Of a DNA stretch of 64,000 nucleotides, positions 39,130-52,800 are shown piece after piece; the first letter of the stretch is position 1; each line of letters opens with the position of its first letter. Origin of the DNA: Helopsaltes ochotensis (taxonomy: Eukaryota; Chordata; Aves; Passeriformes; Locustellidae); assembly GCA_013400155.1 (NCBI GenBank), contig VXBM01000551.1, positions 165,408 to 229,407 on the forward strand, given 5' to 3'. The position numbers and the translations under genes are program-made. Below the pieces are notes generated by a model that saw nothing but the letters and a program-made list of their open reading frames with translations, was not told where the DNA came from and did no database searches.

Positions 39130-39242
39130 CCGAGTATTTTCCAGATGGTAAGGGCATTTGTATCATTAAATTTTGCTAGAATTAGAACAAAATAAAAGGT
39201 TAAAATGCATGAAGTGTGGATATTTTTTCCTGACTCCATCTG
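39130..39242 (+). repeat. Unclassified dispersed repeat, copy B
   Basis: Second member of the pair, same orientation, with copy starts 526 bp apart. The reverse strands of both copies read 'TIWKILG' in an open frame, which is simply the shared 19-mer translated and not evidence of coding. Target-site duplications and inverted termini are not evident, so the mechanism is unresolved. Confidence 0.75.
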
Positions 39243-39740
39243 TTTTGGCTCAGAATGATCTAGGTGCATTGTGTTATACAGGGGGCAAATAAGGACAGTG
39301 GTACCAAAGAGAAAAAGAAAGGGAATGTAGGACACGTCCATGTGAAGCCAGGGTTCACTAGTTTCACAAACTCACAAAACAGCTTTTTTAAATAGAAATT
39401 AATATTTTCTCTTCCTTGGATTTCTAATATGATTATACAGCCCACTTAGCAGTTCCTTTTACGTTCCAGTAACTGAATTTAAAACTCATCTCTGAGGTTT
39501 TATTCCTCTTCTGTTATTATTTGACAGTTCACTCCAAATAATCTGTCGTCTTTAGACTTCTGTTGTACTTATGTACCTACCATGAGAGTTTCACCCCCTT
39601 GCTCTACAAATATTGCTTGCTGATAGTGTTTCTTCTATAGGGGAGTCTACCCTCTCCATAATCAATATATTTCCGGATGTGATAGTTTACAAGGAAGGTT
39701 TATCACCTGACTTTATTTGTTTGGGGGTTTTTTTGTGTGT

Positions 39741-39798
39741 TGTGTTTTGTTTTGTTTTGTTTGTTTGTTTGTTTGTTTGTTTGTTTGTTTGTTTGTTT
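39741..39798. repeat. (TTTTG)n/(TTTG)n microsatellite
   Basis: Three TTTTG units pass into about ten TTTG units without interruption. The plus-strand open frame over 39613-39900 owes its Phe-Val-Cys-Leu-rich middle to this repeat and is not a gene. Confidence 0.95.
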
Positions 39799-40464
39799 AA
39801 ATATGGCCTCCTATTTTTGTTTGTCAAGAAAAATTATCGCTGGACATATTCTAGAGTCACCCTACTGAAAATCAGGAAATTCATTGCCTTAGCATGGTAG
39901 AACTCTTTTTATTTTACAGAATTTAATCAGCTGTCTGATTCTTCATTAGATTTACCAGTCCCTGGTGTTTCCAGCTCATGTAAGTAGCAATCAAAAGTTT
40001 CATAGTCAAGATGTCTGTATTGCATACTCAGATGCTAAACTCCATTATCAATAGATGCAGAAAGTAGTGCAAATACCCTGAGTAATTGGTTTCTAATAAA
40101 CTTTTAAAGTCAAAACAGTACAAAGAATAATATTTGACCATATACTCTCTCCTAACAGGTAGCATATTTTTTCAGCTGCCGTCCATCTTCCTGTTTGGAG
40201 CAAACAAACAACAGAAAAGTTCCTTGGGAACAAGAAGGTAAAGTAATTGGAAGAAAATCTACTATGTTGACTTATAGCAATACTTTGTTCTCTCATTAGA
40301 AGTGGTATAGCTTGTAGTAATCTCAAAAATGTTCAGATTATTCTTTGGATGAATAATTAGTTACAGAATGGAAAATCAGAGCTTTCTTCTGCACCATCTC
40401 ATGAAAACTATATTATATGTCTAAGACAATGTATATTCTGGACATGAAGATACATATACTTGTG

Positions 40465-40518
40465 TGGAGGGAGGGAGACAGAGACAGACAGACAGAGAGA
40501 AAGAGGTACACACAGAGA
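40465..40518. repeat. GA/CAGA-rich simple repeat
   Basis: A purine-rich stretch of GGGA, GACA and CAGA units, ending in CACA and GAGA. It is imperfect and low-complexity. Confidence 0.85.
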
Positions 40519-42412
40519 ATGCAATGAGTGATGTTTTTTAAAGTTCTGTCTCTTCATTTTGGTGTCATAAACATTCAGGCATTGGGCTACATGAAACACT
40601 GGGACAATGTATCCTGGCAGCACCTCAGCTGAACCATTGGCATTTTTTAATGCTTGTTTCTCCTGTCTGGTGTAATCTTATTTGATACTTTCAACAACAC
40701 TTTAAGGACTCTTTTGTAGAAGTTTCAAATCTTGCATGTGGGTAACTTACTGAAAATGTAACCTGACAGCGGAGTGGAATCTGTCTTTGCATCTTTTCGT
40801 AAAGGGATCAATAGCACTTTACACCTAATCTTTATTTCAGCTTTTAGGCTTTTAATGCATCATTTGCTCCCTTTTGACACATAGGGAGAAAAAAAGTGCT
40901 ACAAAACAACAATATAATTTTTCCTTCAATATAATTGACAGGAAACTTTTTCTTTAGCTCTGCGGAAAGAAAAATCTAAGAGTTAGGGTCACAGAAAACA
41001 TTTATTTTGTTTCTCAGAAGACTGGGCAAAGGAAATGACTTTTCAATCAATATAAAGCGAGTCAATCAGAGAAAAAGACAAAAACCCCACAAAAACCAGT
41101 ACAGAGGAAATTGAAGGGCCTTTTGCACTCTGTGCACAGGGTTGAAGGAAGTATTTTCCCTAGACTATGCATGAGCAACTGCTCTGCTAGTTGGCTTCCC
41201 CCATCTGAATCAGCAGGAGCCAACATGGGGAGAAAGGGAGACAAAAGATGTTGTGGGTCATTGAGTCAACCAGGCTTGTCATCATTAAAGACTTCTGTTT
41301 AGGGTCTCCCTCTGTTCCTGCATGCCACCCTGACGACAGTGGAAGGGGTGCTTGACATTTGAACTGCGAAAGGAAGTCATGGTCTGGGAATTTTTGTCAA
41401 ATAAAGGAGTCATAAAGCATATTTTATTCAAACATGTTCTAGCTTTCCACTAGATCTGTTAGAGAGTGCGCTTTTGTTTTTTAATTTTAAATTTTGTGAA
41501 TGCTTATGAAAATTGAAAGGTCTCTAATTATTCAAATTACAAACATATGTAGATGGACATCTCAGTTACTTAGCAGAGTTTGGCAGTTTTGCAACACAAT
41601 GGAAAAAATGAAAAACTTATGAGTTCATGATAGTGAAGTCAGAAGTCTCCTCATAATTAGGAACAAACTTGAAGGTGAGAAGAAACCAGGAAGTACTATT
41701 TTTGCAGAAGAAAAATAGCAGAGCATATTATCAGGTGCCTCTAAAACTATCCAACCCCTGAACTATGTGGTGTTTCTTAGTTCCTTTTAGGTTTTAGTTT
41801 ACTGTTTTCAAATACAAGAAAGTCAAAGAAATATATCAAAGAACACAGATGAGAAATTACACTGCATCATGACAGTTGTGTGAGAAATGATGCTAGAGAC
41901 AAAAGAATCTCTGTCACTGCCAAAACAATATAACTAGCATTTTTTAATACTTACTCAAATTTTTATGGTATTAGTATTTTACTCTTATGGTAATAGGAAT
42001 CCAAGGCATTGAAATTCATGGGGCCAAATTTGTACCTCTCAGATAATTCTCTGTAATAAAGATGATATTCAGCCCTCTTTCCTGGAGGCCTGCTTCATTT
42101 CCCCACTAGACAGAATTTAAATTCTTAATGACAAGGGTTTGGAATTACAGAATTTTGCATAAATTAGCTTGCTCTTAAATATAACATTTTTGATCAGCAT
42201 GCTTATTTTCCCTACAGATTTTGAAATAATCTATCTTTACAGTTCTTTGTATCAGCTCTACCTTGCATGTATCAGTTGATTTTCACCTTTCAGGAGACAG
42301 GCTAAGTCCAGGGCAATTATACCATTCTCTAACTGAGATATTTATGTCATTCTACTCATTCAGATGGACTGTGCTCGTGGACCACTCCACCACAGTTTAC
42401 ACTTTGTCACTG

Positions 42413-42454
42413 CCTAGCCTACAGTTGTAGTGTCAACTACAGACATGGGCTAGG
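42413..42454. repeat. Imperfect hairpin
   Basis: CCTAGCC (42413-42419) is the reverse complement of GGCTAGG (42448-42454), and inside it AGTTG (42423-42427) pairs with CAACT (42434-42438) around a six-base loop. It is too short for a typical pre-microRNA. Confidence 0.5.
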
Positions 42455-45400
42455 AGGACTGTTCATTGGTACAGTCCAACACCTCCCCTACATCACCTTT
42501 AAACGCCAACTTCTCAGGCTGTAGGGCACCATCTCTCAGTGCACAGAGTGTGGAAAGAAAGCTTTCATAAAATTCTTTGCATAAAAAGACCTTTTCCTCC
42601 ATGGAGAAAAAAGTTTGTTTATTTTTACTTCTCATAAGCCAATAGGAAGTTAATTTGTGAGCAGCTGGGTAAGAGTTGCCACTGAAATCCACCTCAGCTG
42701 GTTCTTCCTAAACACAAAACAATGATTTAAACTTCCACATTTTAGTTAGAGTCTTTAGAAATATGGATGGCTGCTTAATGCAACTTCGTAAAGAGGGAAA
42801 GGAAACACTATACACCACAAAATGTGTGGGTTTTTGCAGTTTCCTCAGTTAATTGGAAAACTTATGAAAGTTCAGGAAAAGGTTACACAAACACTGATTA
42901 ACCCTCTATCCACTCACAGGACATTATGTCCTGGATTAATTTGCTGAGAAGAAAGACTGAATGAAACCTCAGAGAATTTACCCAATTTTATTTAATCTAT
43001 AAAGCAGAATTGAAGAATTCCAGATAAGATGCAAGAACATGAACTAATATAGATTTTAAAATAGGAATGGAGAATATGACCCAGAAGGGGCAAAATTAAG
43101 AATATTTAGCCAGTATTTCAGCATAAATACTTACTATTTTGCAGACTTACTAGTCTAATGCAAAATCAGATAAAAGGTGTAGTTTGAAATACATTGTTAA
43201 GAAAGAGACAAGAGGTTAAGCAATGCAGTTAATAAATGTAAATAAGCAGACCAAGGAGACTGGAGTTCAGTTCATGAATCCTCATTTAGGCAAATACTTT
43301 TGAAGATGCCTAATATGGACTTGCTGTAGTGACCAGTTTTTTGAAGCTGATCATCTATCAAAACTGCTTAAAACTCTTAATATCAGACACCCTAAAAAAC
43401 TGGGCAATGCCAGAAATACAAGAACTTCTTGCCCACCCACACAGAATACACAAGTTATTAGGTGTTGAAATTCTTTAAAACTCCAGTGTTTAATACAAGA
43501 ACCTAATCCAAGGGTGCAAGCAAACAGGTGTAGGGGGATTGTAGCAAATGATCTATAACACTTACATCACCCCATCCTTCACAATGGACACCTAGGCAGG
43601 GGAGAAAGTAGGTCAGAAATGTTCTGCCTGAATCCAGAAAAACTGCAACTGCCAAGAGCGGTACTTTTCAGCCTGGAAAGTAAAGGTGGGGAAGAGGGTT
43701 CGTGTTCATATGTTTCAGTTCATCCTCAAAAGAGAAAGATTTGAAAGTATAGATATTAGATTAGACATTAGCTTGTCTGTTCTTTGTCTAGATTCCCAAC
43801 AAAGTCTTATTGTGAGTTATGGAGAGATGAAGGTCATTATACCATCCTGCAAAGCACCAGGGCATTGAAAATGCAGCATTTTTGTGAACTAGTAGTGTTT
43901 ACACTAACCCTATTGAGGGAATGATCAGAGGTCTTCAGGCTGTTCTCAAGCCAGCACTTCATAGTTCCTCCCTGACTCTTCCCTGGCCTTGGGGTCTCGT
44001 GGAGAACACAGGAGCTTCCCAAAAGGACTTTGTCCAAGGCACACAGGATGGAGCACTCCAGCCATCAAGCACTCGTGCATTGTTTCATATTGACATACAT
44101 TTTCTTCCATTGTCATTTTCCACCCACCATAGTCGATAACACATCATCATTCTGAATGATTTTTTTAAAGGGCTGCAGTCTGCCTTTCTTCTATGAGCAC
44201 AAATCACAGCACCAACTGTAGGACCATGCAGAATGGAGAAGTAATTTCCGCAGAAATAAAAAGTTTCCTCAAATGGCTTTTCATGAATAACATTTATTTC
44301 ATTCAAATATAGATGCTAGATTTCATTTTGTCTGTGTCCAGGTACTTGAAAGCAGCAGGCACAGATTCTTCTGTGCACATAAAAAGAGGCTTTTAAAAAA
44401 AGTCTTTTTTTTTTTTTTACAGTTTCTATAGTTGATACTGTTCAAACTCCTTTCCTAAGAGTACTAAACATTGTCTGTACCATTGAGTGATTTATGGGCT
44501 TTACCACTGCTGATAAAGATGTTTGTGAATTAAAGTCCTAGCTTTTGATGTTTGTAGACAGAGTAGGTCCCGAACTTCACTGTTTGTATAACTATATTTT
44601 AAAGCACTATCTTTTGGAGCCATTGGTTATTTCTTAAAATAAACTGATTGAAAAGAAAACAAACTCTTCCAGGACAATAAGCATCGAAAATAGGTAAACT
44701 AGAAATCTTAAAGGAAAAGCCATTTTTTTCTAAATCCAGGCAATTAAAATTGTCATTGAGTAGAAAATACATTAAAAGTAGTGTCAGATTCTCAGTGGCA
44801 AAAAGCATTCTTTCTACCACAAAATTGTATGAGACACTGACTATTGTCATACAATTGATCCCATACCTTATTTCCTTAAATATTTGTTTATATTTGAAAA
44901 TCAAAACATGTTATTAGTTGTATAACTGGATTAAAATTTCTTTTTTTTTGTGACTCTTCTTACATGTTTCATAGACTATGAAGAATTTTGAAAAATAAAG
45001 AGATTTGCAGCTCTAGAACTTTCTTTTACTTGAGTTATGTAGTGAGTCAATGTGTTAATGTGCAAAATTAAAATTTAATTAATGAATAAAAAATGAAAAT
45101 CAGAATGATTGTCCTGACAATCAACAGAAACTTAGTCATTCACTAAATGGGAGTGTGATCAGGCCTAAAACTAAGACAAAATTTACCAACTCCATTGCCA
45201 TAGGAATTCTGGGAATGAAAGGGTGTTGCAGGAGCTCATTTTCAAAAGGATGCTGGAGTACCAGTGAACCAAAATAGACTATACACATCCATTCAAAAAA
45301 AAATGACAATTTCCAGACCAGCTCTCTTCCATGAAGAAATATTGTTATACACTTCAGTAACAGCTACTTACCTTACCAATCCGAGGTGGGAATGACACAG

Positions 45401-48400
45401 GAAAAGTTGGAGAGAAGAGTCCTAGAAGATTCAGCTGAAGGAGTGGGAGATATGCCTTAGTCTTTGCTGGAGCCAGCAGGTAGTCATGAAAGTGTAAAAT
45501 AATCTAGATAACTTTTTACTTTCCTATACTGAATTTCCTACATGCTGTTTTCCAGTTAACCTACTGAAGTTAATATAGTTAATTTCTTGTACTTTGATGG
45601 CACATAGGTTTAAGTCACTCCTTGAACTAGAGACAGACTAAGATATTTCATTTGTATTATTAAATGCAAAATTATTAAGCCCTTTTAAAAAGATCAGTCA
45701 CAACATCTGAAGGTATGAATTTCTGTGGCAATAGATTCCCTGGCCTATTTATATTTACCAACAAAATAATTTAGCATAGAAAAAGCCACCACTAAACAAA
45801 TTATGTAGGTTTAATTAATGTTACTTTGTATAAACCACAGTAAGGTTCGTTCTTCTCAAAATCACATAGAAAGTTCTTTTGATTTTAGTGTATTAAAGTG
45901 TTTCATTTTTTATTTCATTAATTTTATGTCAGTTCTGAAATGACTGCCCTGAACTGTGGCACTGTAAAGAGATGTACATATGTTATAGAGTACTGCTTGT
46001 ATAGAAAGGCTTTTTGTCAGTGTTTCTTAGTTGTTTTTTTCTTTTTTTCCTCAGCCTACTGAATTTTATATGACGTTTACTGAAAGATGCCCAGTACTCT
46101 CAGTTCAAATAAAGCAATCAGGTCTAAACAGCATTGACTCAGGGGGTAGCCCTCAGCGATAAGCACTAGTCTATTTAGACTGCTCTCTATTCTGTATAGG
46201 CGTTTCTTCATTTCAGACTACATGGGGTAAGGGCAGGAGCGAGCACAATGATGTGGCCTCAGTCCTAGGCCTCAGAGCATACCCTGTGACATGGCCCCAG
46301 GCTCTTTTCTATTAAGCTGACCTTATGTCTCAAAGCCTTATGACCTGTGACACCACTCAATTGTTATTTAATCAATTCAGTCAAAATTAAAAAGGTGTAT
46401 TTTTATTTGCCTTAACACCTTTTCTTTCTGGTATTTGTTATGGTGACCTTTGAGTATTGGATTTCAGCTGTCAATAACACACCGCATGCCAGATTGCTTT
46501 TTCTAATAAATAATGAAGCAACTTCTGAGGATTATTTGGATTGCATTGATGCGGGTTAGAAATAGTCTGCAAACATAGCCCAAAAAGAACAATGAAGCTG
46601 CATATTCAGAGACCATCTCACAGGAAGCGCAGCAGGAGAAAAGGACTGTAGGCAATGACTAAAACCAATGCTCCTAAAATTTTCATGCAATTACCTGTAC
46701 AGAATCTTCACCTTGAGCTTGAATTAAAAACAAAAGGCTTTCTTCTGCTTGTTAAAAAACAAAGGTGGTAGAGGTCAGCTGTAAATAGGAGGGAAAAAAA
46801 TTTGATCATTTGTCTCATTTTGCAAAAAAACCAAAATATCTCTTGTCTTTACCATGGCTTATCATTCATTCTACATGCATATGCCGTATCTGGGAACAGA
46901 AACACGGGGGGTGTTTTGCCTTGTTGCTTAGTGTATTATATTCAAAACAAAATTTTGTTTTGCCCTTTATATAATATCCCTGGTTCCTGGTTTGGAGAAG
47001 AATTTATGGCTGTTATATAAACGTGCTAGACTCTGCACTAAAGTGTGGCAATTTTCTGCTGCAGAAATGTATGGTACTACAGTAATAAATGAAATAAAAA
47101 TTAGTCAGAATTCTTAGAAATTTAGTAACAATGACAGCAAAAGAGATGAAATCCTGAAGAACATTTGCATAGTGATGCATCTTGTTGATTTTCCCTATAC
47201 AGGCACAAGTCAGGCTCAAAACAAAGACAGCATCTGTGTCTACTTTCAAAATTTCATCCAACGATACTTTTTTAGGCATTTCTGTGCCACTTTACTCTCT
47301 CACCCCAAGTTAAAATGTGGAATTAAATTGATGTATTAACTCAAATAAGCTGTGGTTTAAGTAACAGGTAACCTTCATTTCACTGATCTGGTAACTGTGA
47401 ATCTGAATTTTGAACCTTTCCGTCTTGCAAGTCCCCGCATGCAGAAACACATATTTATTTATTGTCAGTATTACAGAGCTCCAGGCTTTGAAAAGGCATC
47501 AGGAATATGATTTGATAGAGACACTTTGATTCTCATGTACCTGAACCTTTTTCCTTTCCTTATTTAGAGAAAACCTCAATTTTTCTTAGAGTGGCAGCAA
47601 AGACTAAGTTCCTAGGATGCTCTTTCCTGAGCCTAAGCTATATTGCACTGTGCACAGTAAGTAATAGCTGCATGTCCTGGGATTTGGCAAGAGCAAGTTT
47701 TAATCTCTTTGAGCATCCCCAGGAGCTACAAATGGGAGTGGGAAGAGAGAGGATTGCACCCCTGTTGCCCTTTCCCCTTCACAGTCTGTGATCCCCAGGG
47801 TGGCACAAGTATTTATAAATTAGTGACATTTATTTATAAAATGCCTGAGATGTGCATCACTTTAATGTATTAAAAAATTACATTAATGTAAACTCAGCTT
47901 CATACATCACTGAACATTATTAATTGGGTGTGGGGATGTGTGAAGGGGGTTGGGATAATTAAGACTGACTGTCTTTTGAATACCTGCAGTGTAAGCAGAG
48001 GAAGTAGCACAGACTGAGCCCCTACAAATGGTTCTTGGTAAAAAGGAGAGAATTGAAGCAATAGAACAAGTAGTGTGATCTTCTGTGTTTAGCTCCGGAG
48101 GTGTCTGTGTATCTTTAACTCAGAGACAGACCAGAGCCTGAGGATTAACCGGGTCAAGGACTTTATTCTATAGTCTATGTGGAAAACATAATGCTTAGAG
48201 TCATAACATGGCAGAAACATGATCAAAAATATTTTATAGTATAACACAGCTTAAATATTAGGTTGGGGAATTTGTAGTAAGTGAAGCAAAATGTGACCCA
48301 ATGTGGATATGACCCATTCTTTGCACTACAAATGATTGACATGCAAAGTCTTCAGGGCAAATCTTCTGCCCTGAATATTCAGTCTGTACAACTCTAGGTT

Positions 48401-49084
48401 ATGAAAAACCATATGAAATGATAGCAGCTTTTGATCTAAAAATATTCATTCTATTATATGCTTTTGACAGGGGTTGGCATATTGGTATGACTGATAGCTT
48501 AAAATTTGAAAGCAATGCATTCTTTTTTTTGCCACATATGTAAGTGATGGACTTGTGTTCAACTTCACTTCAATGCCTGGGTTCTTTTTTACTACTGTTT
48601 CTCAGATGATACAAACCTGGAGTCCCACCAGGCAGTCTTTCCCATTTCTTCTCTCTCCTCTCAGCACAATTTCATAAAGGTCCATATTTGTACTCATAGA
48701 AGGAGCCGTGAGGCATTACCGTAGGACAGTGGTTTGAAAATGAATTGTCAAAGAACAGCTACAAAAGAACACAAGAATCCACCCTCACATCCCTAGCATC
48801 ATACAAATGGAAGATATTCAGATACCAAACATCAAAACTGTGGTGCAAATAAGAAAACCAGTAAAACTGGTACAGCTGGAGCATCTGAAGATTTTCAGAG
48901 GAGATAGATATAATGTGGGTAAACGTTTCACTGAAGAGAGTGGTGACTCGGGTGCGTAAAAAGGAGGCTGTTAGTCTGGAGTGTGGTCCAGTTTGAGACA
49001 TTTCAGTCAGACATTGGTTGTATTTTTATTAGGGATCTGACTTGTGCACAGAAGTATTGATAACACCAGAGCCAGGACACATCT

Positions 49085-49886
49085 TCTGTAGGGAGGAGGA
49101 TCGGGATATCGCAGTGGAAGAATCAGATAGCCTTGAGATCGACAGGAATAGAAGTAAGATGAAATTCAATAGCACAAAGTACAAGGTCAGTCACTCAGGG
49201 ACTAATAACACAAATACTCTGCTATAAACTCTGAGCTCATCTGTCAGAAATCACCAAGAAGAGAGTGACCTAAACTCTCTAGCTGATCACAGTATGACTG
49301 TGAGCTGCCAATATGCTGTAGCTGTGAAAAAAGGCAAATGTGTTTCTGAAGTACAGTATGGAGGTATTTCCAGAGAGGATAAGAAAGCATTAGTATCACC
49401 ATCCAATACAATAATAAAACCTAATCTTGAGGATCACGTACCTATTAAAAGAAAGATGAACTATTACTGGAAACAATACAGTTGATACATAAATATCAAA
49501 AAGGCACCAAAGTAATTTGGCATGCTTAGACTAACAAACCAGACCCTAAAGGAGATTTAACTGTTGCTTATAAATACATATAAATATAAACACAAGAGAT
49601 AGAATTGAAATATTTAAGCCAAATCCCAACTTCAGCATAAAAAAGAAAAAAATAGGAGGTACATTTATGCTGGAAATTAGAAAAAAGGGATCTTATCTAG
49701 CACAGCAATCATACCCTGGAAGAGCTTCCCAAGCATGGTAAGGGTGTAGGGGCTGAGGAACAAAAAACTAATTGCTTTTAAGGTGGAGTTTGATAAGTGT
49801 AAAAAGATTATATGATATGGTTTCTTGCAAGAGCATGGAATTGGATTTTGTCCCCACATTCCCTTCCAGCCCTAGATTCCAAAACC
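49085..49886 (+). mobile_element. Ancient CR1 LINE: end of ORF2 plus 3' UTR
   Basis: The stretch follows, in order, the end of an old amniote CR1. It begins 'GAGGAGGATCGGGATATCGC', then 'ATGAAATTCAATAGCACAAA', 'GACTAATAACACAAATA', 'GATCACAGTATGACTGTGAG', 'GTAGCTGTGAAAAAAGG', 'GGTATTTCCAGAGAGGATAA' and 'TGGCATGCTTAGACTAAC'. It ends with the 3' block 'CATTCCCTTCCAGCCCTA' and a decayed octamer tail. Translated pieces such as 'RSKMKFNSTKYKV' (frame open over 49042-49227) and 'MTVSCQYAVAVKKGK' (frame open over 49294-49485) match the C-terminal part of the CR1 reverse transcriptase, but in broken frames with stops. The element is inactive, 5'-truncated, and clearly older than the CR1 tail near 13.2 kb. 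The start is approximate. Confidence 0.88.
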
Positions 49887-52800
49887 ATGCCACAAATACT
49901 TTGAGGTAGAAGAGGAGATTTATACCAGTAAGGCAAACAGAATTGTGCAGACTTTTAGAAGTGAGGAGACAAATATGAAGACCTTTGATGAAACGTCCTG
50001 GATTAGTTCCTGTTATGAGGCTGAATAAGAGCCTCAGATATAGCCCAAGGGGGAAAAAATAAACATCATCTTGGCTTAAAAAAAAATTCCTCATAGAAAA
50101 GTCAGTATAACCTCTGGTGAGTTATTCAGTTAATTGCTGTCACTGTTTAAAAAAAAAATTGTAAAGGTCTTATATCTACTTTAAATGCTTCAGACTTCCA
50201 GGGACCTGTATATACAACACTTTGTTAAAATTAATCCTCCCTTATAATGCAGCAATATCTTTCTCTTCAGATTTCTGCTTATTTATTTTAGGGCTAATTA
50301 CATAGAAATATCCTGTTTATTTCTCAGACTAATGGGATGGGAAATCCAACACTTTGCCCAAACATGGTGTTCAGTACTTGTACTTTGCTTTTAGTGATAA
50401 AGGCTTGATTACTACTGGGAGCTGATGCATCAAGCAATCCAAACCAGAGTTACTCATACATAACACTGGATAGTATCGGACATTGGTAATCATTACTTTG
50501 CTGTTCTTCCAGTTATAGGATTGTTGACATACAAGACAGAAGGGGCTTTAAACCTATCAGAGTACGGGGGAGAGCTCTGTAGGTGTACCAACTACCACTG
50601 CTAACACAGTGTTGGTTTTTGAGTGCCGTTCCATGGAAATCTGTTTGATAGTAAGACTTTCATAACCAGTGGGAAACAATACAGGTTTCTTTGGGAATGG
50701 ATGGCCAGTTAGCATTAAGAAAAAAACAACATTCTCACTGGATGCCAGAAGGGACTCTAGCATTATCATAACGGTGGGAGAAGAGTGAGTGTGAATGTAA
50801 ATGATTGGAGATAACTGAAGCAATGCTTTGTTGTTATCTTTCTCACTGATATTTTCTTGCAGGTAAGGAAGAGAACTATGGTTTCAATGTCTGTTGTTCC
50901 TTCATTTCTCCATGTGTCTATCTATGCCTGCCTTACTGTGCTTCTGTTCTCTGTTGGTTACATGGGAGGTTGAGCCACAATAGAGACCACATTGTCCACC
51001 TCCAGATCTTCTTGTCCTCAGTGAGTTCTCAGAAGGTGTTCATCCACCACTGCAGATGCACTTAGGGCATCTTGGTAGCTGTTCTTTGATAGCCATTTAT
51101 TTCAGCTGCTTTTAAATTTCAGAAGCACCTGCCTTAACAACCACTAGCTTAGCCCACAGCAACAAGGCAGAGAATACTATATCCTACAGGCATACATGGT
51201 ATGCTGAATTCATACCCCGGGCTTTACAAAGCCCTGTATATGATGGTTTTCATCAGAATTACTTTAATTCTATGTGTAACATTTTCTGAACAGGTTAGAT
51301 TCCAGTGGCCTGGAGCAGTTCTGTATGAGTGTTCCCTAAGCCTCAGCAAAACTTCTTGTTCAGAGGCCTTGGAACAAAACTCAGGAATCTCCAAGAAGAC
51401 ATGGTTTACATGACTTTATTGTACTCCAGAAATTTCTGTTTTTAAATGTTTAAAGAATGTGGTGTTTTGTTTTGTTTGTTTTGTTTTGTTTTGTTTTCCC
51501 CAAAATAAAGAAAAAACAGAAGAGTGTTGGCATTGCCTATAATTGTTTAGGAGAGGATAAATAAACTGTTTCAAATCATCAGGAATTTTGAGCAAACACT
51601 GACTTTCTAAAGATTCAAAAGTATGAGTGTAGAAATTGGCTTGCGTTAGGAAGAAATCTGTTACTGCCCTGACTAGATTAACCATGGTAATTGGCACTGG
51701 GGTTTTTTAACATATTGTGCAGTACTTTGCAGGCGGTAGTAATAAATAATGTGCACTTAGCTGCACTATTGGTCATTCGCAGTCCTATCACAGCAACCTC
51801 CCCCCATTCAGGGAAGATAAATGTGATTTAAATTAATAGCCAGTCCTAAATAACTCCTCAGCTGGTAAACGATGCATTTATCAGGCCCAGACAGGCAGTG
51901 TCCTTTGATTCATGGTCCCCCCCTTACAATGTGAAGGGTGCGTACAAAAATTGTTATTACTTTTTAATAAAGTGTAGCAGTCAGTCTTCAGTCATTTATC
52001 AGAAATGGAGGCATTCTGACAAACAGAAATATCTTAGCAGTGGATGAATGAGAGGGATAAAGGACACATTTCTCAACAAAAATAATCACTGACTAAATAA
52101 TCTCATAAAAGTCAGCTTCTAAGTACCTTGAAATAAATGTATCCAGCTGAAAGATACAGACTCCATGTGCTGTTAAACTAAAAACTAAACCAACCTTTAC
52201 AACACTCACATGCAAACAAAAATGGAAAAATTTATTTTCATCCTCATTCTGTGTGGCAGTAATTCATATACAAATAATGGTCAGCTAAGTAGCAAATTTC
52301 TCAATATATTTTCGTTATCATTTCTAAGACACTAGCTCAACTTCATTTCCCCATATATAGCTTTAAAAGTAAATGTGGTCCTAAATAAATAAACAAAGCT
52401 TGGAGATTGAAAAAGAGTGATATTGAATGAAGCAACTTGTAACCAAATGTAACTTAAAATGTTCGATAGTTTATGCATTTTTTGTATTCTTTTAGTATTT
52501 TAAACTTAATTGTTCTTAAAATTTAGGCATCTGCTCAGGATTGGGCACTGCAAGGCCTTTCTGTGCGGGGAGGTTGCCTGGGGAGATTTAGAGGAGGCCA
52601 TTCTTTGCAGGCGGGCATCCATATTGGTCATGTGTGAACTGAGAGCCAAGTGTTAAACCTGCCCTTCATCCCAATGATTTGATTGTGCACAGACTTCAAC
52701 TCACAGGGTAATTCAGATAAATTTAGGAAGGCCAGATCCTAGACTTTTAACATGAACTTTTCTGCATTTCCACTGGTAACACGGGACTGGGTTCCTCTTA

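Larger units (their letters stand above)
39243..49084. other. Unique AT-rich non-coding DNA with microsatellites
   Basis: No gene is recognised. Frames are up to about 101 codons (minus 44599-44904) and anonymous. Two simple repeats are listed separately, and an imperfect hairpin lies at 42413-42454. The segment 46370-46560 has the look of a conserved non-coding element but this is untested. No transposon was recognised before the CR1 that begins near 49085. Confidence 0.55.

Noticed and set aside
42413..42454. Imperfect hairpin considered as a microRNA precursor
   Set aside because: Total length is about 42 bases with a broken stem, shorter than a typical pre-microRNA, and it matches no microRNA I know.
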